Source: Sphingomonas kyeonggiensis (GTDB lineage Bacteria; Pseudomonadota; Alphaproteobacteria; Sphingomonadales; Sphingomonadaceae). From it: a DNA stretch of 64,000 nt. Both the position numbers and the translations under genes were made by a program. The stretch covers positions 1,845,348 to 1,909,347 of the forward strand of contig NZ_JAUSTJ010000001.1 in NCBI RefSeq assembly GCF_030812785.1, given 5' to 3'. Below, piece by piece: positions 59,347 to 64,000 of this stretch. Under the pieces are notes generated by a model, which saw only the letters and a program-made list of their open reading frames with translations, had not been told where the DNA came from and searched no databases. Each line of letters begins with the position of its first letter. The stretch's first letter is position 1.

Positions 59347-60078
59347 TCAGATCCCGTTGTTCGCGACCATGTCGATGTCGGTGCCGCCGTCCGGGCGGGC
59401 GGTGAGGAACAGGACGTACGCCCCGCCGTCCTTGTCGCGGGTGCCACCCAGAATATGCTCCTGGCCGTCGACCTGGTGCTCGCCGGTGTACCCGGCGCGG
59501 ACCGCCTTGGTATAGTACCAGTCGAGCATCACCTGCATCGGCTGGGGCGAAGAGAAGCTGACCACGCGCAGCTGGCAGGCGCCGGCGGTGCTGCCCGCTG
59601 CCTCGGTGACGCGCGCCTGGGGATAGAGCGGCAGGTCGCGCGGCAGGCGCTGCGCCCAGCCCGCGGCATATTGCAGCGAGGCGGCGCACTGGCTGCTCTT
59701 CGGATCCTTCTGGCGCGCGGCAATGCCGCCCAGGGTCACCGCCTCGCGCGCCGCGGCGCACTGGGTGCAATCCTTGGTCGCCTGGGTCGGAGCGGGGGTC
59801 TTGAGCAGCTGGCCATTGTCGACCTTCCCACCGTTCGCCGCGACATTGTCGTTGGGCACGCCGCCCGAATAGGGCTGGCCCGGCGGGCGGATCGCATCGC
59901 CATTGGCCTGGCGGCCGAGCTGGGGATCGACCATGATCTGGTCCTGCAGCGCGCTGGCCAGTGCCGGATCGGCGGCGTTGCCGCTCTCCGTATCGGCGAC
60001 GTCGCCCAGGCTGCCACGGCTGCCGCATCCCGCGAGCGCGAGGGGCAGGGCAAGCATCAGGACGTAGTTGCGGACCAT
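59347..60078 (-). CDS. Lipoprotein of unknown function
   Basis: A 243-residue lipoprotein with signal MVRNYVLMLALPLALAGC (Cys18). The mature part has a Gly/Asn/Asp-rich region (~25-85) then cysteines CTQC and CAAS, and a domain with LPLYPQARVTEAAGS and VSFSSPQPMQVMLDWYYTKA. This last part resembles short domains seen in sphingomonad periplasmic proteins, but I do not recognise a family. ATG 60078 used. Outer or inner membrane lipid anchor. Confidence 0.8.
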   Translation of the reverse strand: MVRNYVLMLALPLALAGCGSRGSLGDVADTESGNAADPALASALQDQIMVDPQLGRQANGDAIRPPGQPYSGGVPNDNVAANGGKVDNGQLLKTPAPTQATKDCTQCAAAREAVTLGGIAARQKDPKSSQCAASLQYAAGWAQRLPRDLPLYPQARVTEAAGSTAGACQLRVVSFSSPQPMQVMLDWYYTKAVRAGYTGEHQVDGQEHILGGTRDKDGGAYVLFLTARPDGGTDIDMVANNGI

Positions 60079-60227
60079 GTTAACGCGCTCCTTTGGCGCT
60101 TTTTCATGCCCGAGGAAGGTTAAGGAAGCCTTGGGGAAGGGGTGGATTCCGGCGCATTCCCGCGTTAACCATAAGCGGAACCCCGGACGGATCATGTGCG
60201 TATTGCCTCGAGATCGAAGGGGTAGGC

Positions 60228-60821
60228 ATGCATCTGAACGGGAAGTTGGTCGGCGCCGGCGTTGCTGTCGCCATTGCCGCGGGCATCGGATACGCCCTGC
60301 TCTTCAAGCCCGAGGACGAAGCCGAGTTCGACATGGTGACGCGCGACGGCGCGTTCAGCGTGCGCGATTATCCGCGCCTGCTCGTCGCGGAAGCCGTGGT
60401 CCCCGGATTGCGCCAGGCGGCGCTTTCGGTCGGCTTCACCCGGCTCGCCGACTATGTCTTCGGCAAGGACCGGGCTGGCGGCCGCCTGCCGATGACCGTG
60501 CCGGTGCTGTCCGACGGCGACGAGGACGGGCGCGGCTGGCGCACCCGCTTCGTGATGCCGCCCCATGCAAGCATCGACACGCTGCCCGATCCGCGTGGCG
60601 GCGTCCGCCTGCGCACGCTGCCGGCCCGGCGCATCGCCGCGCTGCGCTTTGCCGGCGCGGACAGCGAAGGCGCGCTCGACGCCTATGAGGCCGAGTTGCG
60701 CGCCTGGATCGGCCGCAACGGCCTGAGCGCGGCCGGGCCGGTGGAGCATGCCTTCTACAACTCGCCCTTCACCCCTGCGCGCCTGCGCCGCACCGAGGTG
60801 ATGATCCCGCTGGCGGCCTGA
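60228..60821 (+). CDS. SOUL heme-binding family protein, membrane anchored
   Basis: A 197-residue protein. A signal-anchor helix (~8-26) precedes a SOUL/HBP domain: FDMVTRDGAFSVRDYPRLLVAEAVVPG (in pieces), AALSVGFTRLADYVFGKD, the MTVPVL strand and YNSPFTPARLRRTEVMIPL at the end. These segments match the SOUL heme-binding family. Heme binding itself is not proven by sequence. AGGGGTAGG precedes ATG 60228. It lies 149 bases from the divergent lipoprotein. Confidence 0.85.
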   Translation: MHLNGKLVGAGVAVAIAAGIGYALLFKPEDEAEFDMVTRDGAFSVRDYPRLLVAEAVVPGLRQAALSVGFTRLADYVFGKDRAGGRLPMTVPVLSDGDEDGRGWRTRFVMPPHASIDTLPDPRGGVRLRTLPARRIAALRFAGADSEGALDAYEAELRAWIGRNGLSAAGPVEHAFYNSPFTPARLRRTEVMIPLAA

Positions 60822-60831
60822 CTGTTATATA

Positions 60832-60860
60832 TTGATAACACACTCTCGTTAGGATATAGC
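60832..60860 (+). promoter_or_regulatory. Candidate promoter of a leaderless small gene
   Basis: TTGATA (60832-60837), a 17-base spacer and TATAGC (60855-60860). The ATG at 60868 is only 8 bases later, so an mRNA from here would have almost no leader. Alternatively AGGATA at 60851 is a ribosome-binding site and transcription comes from upstream. Confidence 0.45.
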
Positions 60861-60867
60861 GACAGCC

Positions 60868-61089
60868 ATGCTGAACCTGCTCTCGATCCTTGTCGGGATC
60901 ATCGCCCTGCCGCTCATGCTGATCGCACTGATCCCGCTGCTCGGCTGGCTCAATTATCTGGTGATCCCGATCGCGGTGGTCGGCCTGGCGCTGGGCGCGC
61001 TTTCGGACTCGAACAGCGGGCGCAACCTCAACATCGTCGTGGCCGGCGTCGGCTTCGTCCGCCTGTGGCTGGGCGGGTTCATCTTCTGA
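60868..61089 (+). CDS. Small hydrophobic membrane protein
   Basis: A 73-residue protein with two long hydrophobic segments (1-30 and 33-48) and a third at 55-73; SDSNSGRNLN sits between the second and third. The C terminus is WLGGFIF. No signal cleavage site. I do not recognise a family. A promoter-like element lies upstream. Function unknown. Confidence 0.7.
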   Translation: MLNLLSILVGIIALPLMLIALIPLLGWLNYLVIPIAVVGLALGALSDSNSGRNLNIVVAGVGFVRLWLGGFIF

Positions 61090-61123
61090 TTTTCGGGTAG
61101 GCGCGCGGCGGTTTCCCTTCTCC

Positions 61124-61230
61124 GTCACCCCGGCCTTGTGCCGGGGTCCACGGTGCCTCGCACGATGCCCCCTGGTCTCGTATCCATTGCTCGCCTCCCG
61201 GTGGACCCCGGCACAAGGCCGGGGTGACGG
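61124..61230. repeat. Inverted repeat, family E, copy 2
   Basis: The same arms as 55020 (TCACCCCGGCCTTGTGCCGG and its complement) and the same orientation. The centre shares GCCTCGC and CTCGCCTCCCG but differs in between. Confidence 0.9.
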
Positions 61231-61246
61231 TGGGCCTGAGGCCAAC

Positions 61247-61277
61247 GAAAAGGGCCCGACGTTTCCGCCGGGCCCCT
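61247..61277 (-). terminator. Terminator of the glycine-zipper gene
   Basis: On the minus strand GGGCCCG, a 10-base loop and CGGGCCC with TTTTCGTT following. It lies 24 bases after the stop codon of the gene at 61301. Confidence 0.8.
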
Positions 61278-61300
61278 CTCTGCCTGCGTGGCAAGCTCCG

Positions 61301-61834
61301 TTAGCGGCAGCGCACGTCGCCGCGGTCGATCGACGAGCCGAGCGCCGCACCCGCGGCCGCGCCGAGCAGCGTGCCGAGCGTGGCGTTGCGGCCGTTCGAC
61401 AGCGAATTGCCGAGCAGGCCGCCGGCGACGCCGCCCACGATCAGGCCGGTCGTGCCGTCCGAGCGGCGGCAATAATAGCGGCCGTCATTGCCGCGATAGA
61501 TGCGGTCGTTCCGGCTCAGGCGGCGCTCGCGATAATAGCGGCCGTCGCGATAATAGTCGCTCGGGTTGTAGTAGCGCTCGCCCGGGGGCAGGCGGTTGTA
61601 ATCATAGTTGCGATAGCGGCGATAATCGCGGCGCCACTGGCGGTCGTCGCGGCGCTGCGCCTGGCCGATGTCGCGGCGGCAGTCGCGCAGCTCGCGGCGA
61701 TACTCACCGCGGGTGTCCGAATTGCGCAGGTCGTGGCGGCAATCGGCGCGCGCCTCGCGCTCGTTCCAGCCCTGGGCGGCGGCAGGCGTCGCAAGGGCGG
61801 CAGCCGCCACGGCGGCGGCGAAAAGGATACGCAT
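61301..61834 (-). CDS. Secreted glycine-zipper 2TM protein
   Basis: A 177-residue protein with a signal peptide (1-20, ending AAAQG). The middle is very rich in Arg, Tyr and Asp (RRDYRRYRNYDYNRLPPG type), and the C-terminal part has the glycine zipper GLIVGGVAGGLLGNSL and LGTLLGAAAGAALGSSI. Such 17-kDa-antigen-like zippers insert into the envelope. It may stabilise the cell surface; function not known. Two cysteines flank the zipper (YCRR and VRCR). Confidence 0.85.
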   Translation of the reverse strand: MRILFAAAVAAAALATPAAAQGWNEREARADCRHDLRNSDTRGEYRRELRDCRRDIGQAQRRDDRQWRRDYRRYRNYDYNRLPPGERYYNPSDYYRDGRYYRERRLSRNDRIYRGNDGRYYCRRSDGTTGLIVGGVAGGLLGNSLSNGRNATLGTLLGAAAGAALGSSIDRGDVRCR

Positions 61835-61929
61835 GGAGTCTCTCCTTGTTTTCCCCAACAACCAACGTGTTAGGCGGAGAGGGGTTGCGTGAACGGGAAA
61901 CTACCTCCCGTTCACGCGGGAGCCATGCG

Positions 61930-62754
61930 TCAGATCCGGATTTCGCCGGGATAGGCGAAGAGCAGGTCGCTGCCGGCCTCGGCATGCAGCTCGGCACTGC
62001 CTTCGAGCGTCAGGCATTCGCCGGCCTGGAAGGCGATGCCGTCGACCACGCCTTCGCCGCGCAGCGGGATCAGCCAGCCGGTGACGCCCTCGGGCAGGGT
62101 CAGGCTGCGCGTGCCGCCTTCCCAGCGCTCGAGCACGAACTTGGGGCCCTCGACCAGGATCACCCGGTCCTCGGCGACGCGGCCCGGCATCGGGTGCGGC
62201 TGGTACGGCACCGGCTCGGACACCGCGAGGCCGGCATCGAGGTGCAGCTCGCGCGGGCGGCCATAGTCGTAGAGGCGATAGGTGGTCTCGCTGTTCTGCT
62301 GCACTTCGACCAGCGTGATGCCGGCGCCGATCGCGTGGATCGTGCCCGAGCCCGAATAGAAGAAGTCGCCGGCCTTGACCGGCTTCCAGTCGAGCAGATG
62401 CTCGATCGAGCCGTCGAGCGCCGCCTGCTTGAGCGTCTCGCGGTCGGTGGGTTCCTTGGTGCCCAGCGCGATCGTCGAATCGGGCTCGGCGGCGAGGATC
62501 ACCCAGCATTCGTCCTTGCCGCGCGGCAGACCGGCGGCATGGGCCTGCTCGTCGGTCGGGTGGACCTGGACCGACAGCTTCTCGCTGGTGAACAGGTACT
62601 TGATCAGCAGGTCGGGCGCGGCGTTGCCCGGCGTCTGGAACCAGATCTCGCCCACCGGCTCGCCGTCCGCGGCGGGATCGGCAAAGCCGGGCCACAGGGT
62701 GTGGCGGCCCCAGGGCTTCTCGACGCGGTGGGTGGCAAGCAGGGTAGCGGTCAC
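61930..62754 (-). CDS. manA: Class I mannose-6-phosphate isomerase
   Basis: A 274-residue cupin-type isomerase converting fructose-6-phosphate and mannose-6-phosphate. KPWGRHTLWPGF is conserved at the N terminus. Zinc ligands lie in LSVQVHPTDEQA (Gln, His) and GTIHAIGAG (His), with the intervening KDECW Glu. It is short compared with the ~390-residue enterobacterial type, as in the type-I group of alphaproteobacteria. I use GTG 62754, preceded by GGAGAA at the right distance. It feeds polysaccharide synthesis. Confidence 0.9.
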   Translation of the reverse strand: MTATLLATHRVEKPWGRHTLWPGFADPAADGEPVGEIWFQTPGNAAPDLLIKYLFTSEKLSVQVHPTDEQAHAAGLPRGKDECWVILAAEPDSTIALGTKEPTDRETLKQAALDGSIEHLLDWKPVKAGDFFYSGSGTIHAIGAGITLVEVQQNSETTYRLYDYGRPRELHLDAGLAVSEPVPYQPHPMPGRVAEDRVILVEGPKFVLERWEGGTRSLTLPEGVTGWLIPLRGEGVVDGIAFQAGECLTLEGSAELHAEAGSDLLFAYPGEIRI

Positions 62755-62907
62755 AAAACTTCTCCGATTCCAACTTCGGTACGGCAACGCGCATGGCCCG
62801 TCGGGGCTCCCACCGCAATTGCTGATTGGAGGTGCTTGCCGCTCTGACACAATCACGCCGCGAAAAGGATTGTTTGAAGCCACGGGACCGCGCTAAGACC
62901 CCCGCCC

Positions 62908-63723
62908 ATGCGTACTTCCACCACTCGCGCGCTTGCGCTCTCCCTGCTTCCGGTTCTCGCGCTCTCGATGGCCGGTTGCGCCAAGAAGAGTGGCGGCAAG
63001 GACCTTCCCTATGTCGCGCGCGACGTCGGCACGCTCTATTCCACCGCCAAGCAGAAGCTCGACCAGCACCAGTACAAGCTGGCTGCGGCGCTGTTCGACG
63101 AAGTCGAGCGCCAGCACCCCTATTCGGTCTGGGCGCGCCGCGCGCAGCTGATGGGCGCGTTCAGCTATTATCTGAACCGCGACTACACCGAATCCATCTC
63201 GTCGGCGCAGCGCTTCCTCGCCGTCCACCCGGGCAACCGCGATGCGCCCTACGCTTACTATCTGATCGGCCTGAGCTATTACGAGCAGATCAGCGACGTG
63301 CAGCGCGACCAGAAGATCACCCAGCAGGCACTCGATTCGCTGGGCGAGCTGACCCGCCGCTATCCGAATACCAAGTACGCCGCCGATGCGCGCCTGAAGA
63401 TCGACCTTGTCCGCGACCACCTCGCCGGCAAGGAAATGGAGATCGGCCGCTTCTACGAGACGCGCGGCCAGTGGCTCGCCGCCACGCTGCGCTTCCGCAC
63501 CGTGGTCGACCAGTATCAGACCACCACGCACGTGCCCGAGGCGCTGATGCGCCTGACCGAGGCTTATCTCGCGCTTGGCGTGCCGGAGGAGGCGAACAAG
63601 GCCGCGGCCGTGCTCGGCACCAACTATCCGGGCACCGACTGGTACAGCCACGCCTACAAGCTGATGCAGGAAAACCAGGGCAAGCTGCAGGAGGCCCGGG
63701 CGACGACCAAGCCTGCGGGCTGA
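62908..63723 (+). CDS. bamD: BamD outer membrane assembly lipoprotein
   Basis: A 271-residue lipoprotein. Signal peptide ends in the lipobox SMAGC (Cys24). Five TPR-like repeats follow: LYSTAKQKLDQHQYKLAAALFDEVERQHPYS (in pieces), YYLNRDYTESISSAQRFLAVHPGN, APYAYYLIGLSYYEQI and YPNTKYAADARLKI. The family hallmark is the RDQKITQQALD stretch. With BamA it inserts beta-barrel proteins into the outer membrane. The 3' region reads into low-complexity sequence. Confidence 0.96.
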   Translation: MRTSTTRALALSLLPVLALSMAGCAKKSGGKDLPYVARDVGTLYSTAKQKLDQHQYKLAAALFDEVERQHPYSVWARRAQLMGAFSYYLNRDYTESISSAQRFLAVHPGNRDAPYAYYLIGLSYYEQISDVQRDQKITQQALDSLGELTRRYPNTKYAADARLKIDLVRDHLAGKEMEIGRFYETRGQWLAATLRFRTVVDQYQTTTHVPEALMRLTEAYLALGVPEEANKAAAVLGTNYPGTDWYSHAYKLMQENQGKLQEARATTKPAG

Positions 63724-63783
63724 TGCTCGGGGCTTTCGTTCCCGCTAGGGTGTGCACCCACTTCCCGCAATGGCCGGGACGGA

Positions 63784-63872
63784 GCGGATTTGGGCGCACA
63801 GGTAGGAGCGAGGAGGGAGCGATGCCAAAGCATCGTGACCGACGAGCGACGCCGCTGTGCGCCCAAATCCGC
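63784..63872. repeat. Inverted repeat with 18-base perfect arms
   Basis: GCGGATTTGGGCGCACAG (63784-63801) and CTGTGCGCCCAAATCCGC (63855-63872) are exact reverse complements. The loop of ~53 bases contains GCGATGC-CAAA-GCATCG, a smaller hairpin. It lies after bamD. Open frames across it look spurious. Confidence 0.85.
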
Positions 63873-63889
63873 CCGCCGCGAAGCGGTCG

Positions 63890-64000
63890 CGGGGGGGAGG
63901 GCGCGGGGGGCCGGGGCGGGGGTTGGGGGGGGGGGGGGCCCCCCCCGGGGGCGCCGGGGCGGGCCGCGGGCGGGGCCGGGCGAGCAGCGGCGGGGAGGGG
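63890..64000. other. Low-complexity G/C tract, probable sequence artefact
   Basis: The last ~110 bases consist almost only of G and C, with runs of up to 13 Gs followed by Cs, and have no coding signal. They are unlike all other intergenic sequence in the window. Probably a poorly resolved end of an assembly; I draw no biology from them. Confidence 0.7.

Overview
The window is very GC-rich chromosomal DNA from an alphaproteobacterium, most probably Sphingomonas or a close sphingomonad. The evidence is the hisB-hisH-hisA-hisF-hisE order, an alpha-type SspB, an ATP12 assembly chaperone, FixL/FixJ, a CYP153-like P450, NodT-type outer membrane factors and many GC-rich palindromic repeats between genes. 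This assignment is an inference from gene content. I saw no rRNA, tRNA, CRISPR array, insertion sequence or prophage.

Layout. 1-6.7 kb: the end of a sensor kinase, a divergent serine hydrolase, then a compact operon with three paralogous NAD(P)-binding reductases, an AhpD-like protein, a soluble histidine kinase, a GST and a secreted hydrolase, probably a stress or detoxification unit. 6.7-11.4 kb: a TonB siderophore receptor operon (receptor, DUF3649, PepSY, DUF3325) behind a Fur-box-like site, and a small Cys-repeat secreted protein. 11.6-15.1 kb: a hydrolase-fold protein that has lost its catalytic residues, a GDT1/TMEM165 manganese exporter behind a clear yybP-ykoY manganese riboswitch, and oxygen-sensing FixLJ. 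15.3-22.8 kb: a TetR regulator and an RND efflux operon that share a 12-bp operator motif, with operators over a strong promoter. 23.4-28.5 kb: a two-component system directly upstream of a four-gene overlapping cluster with an arylsulfotransferase-like protein and a PAPS-type sulfotransferase.

28.7-34.2 kb: a Tat-exported glucose-fructose-oxidoreductase-like enzyme paired with a lactonase, a NUDIX protein, an extensin-like protein and a secreted CHAP amidase. 34.4-43.8 kb: MsrB, a CYP153-like P450 with a palindromic operator candidate, an ABC exporter pair, queG, a lipoprotein, an EI24 protein, a PfkB kinase and an amino acid permease. 44-49.4 kb: SMR and MgtC membrane proteins, a HIT protein and the histidine genes. 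49.4-55 kb: sspB, a PilZ protein, fumC, a tandem pair of small paralogous membrane proteins, gmk and small unknowns. 55-63.7 kb: ATP12, HAD, PaiB, RluA and CrcB packed head to tail, envelope proteins, manA and bamD. The last ~110 bases look like low-quality or unresolved sequence.

Several start codons differ from the longest open frame. Those given here were chosen from ribosome-binding sites, 4-bp ATGA overlaps and family alignment. Several are GTG or TTG. Family names come from motif recognition, not database searches.
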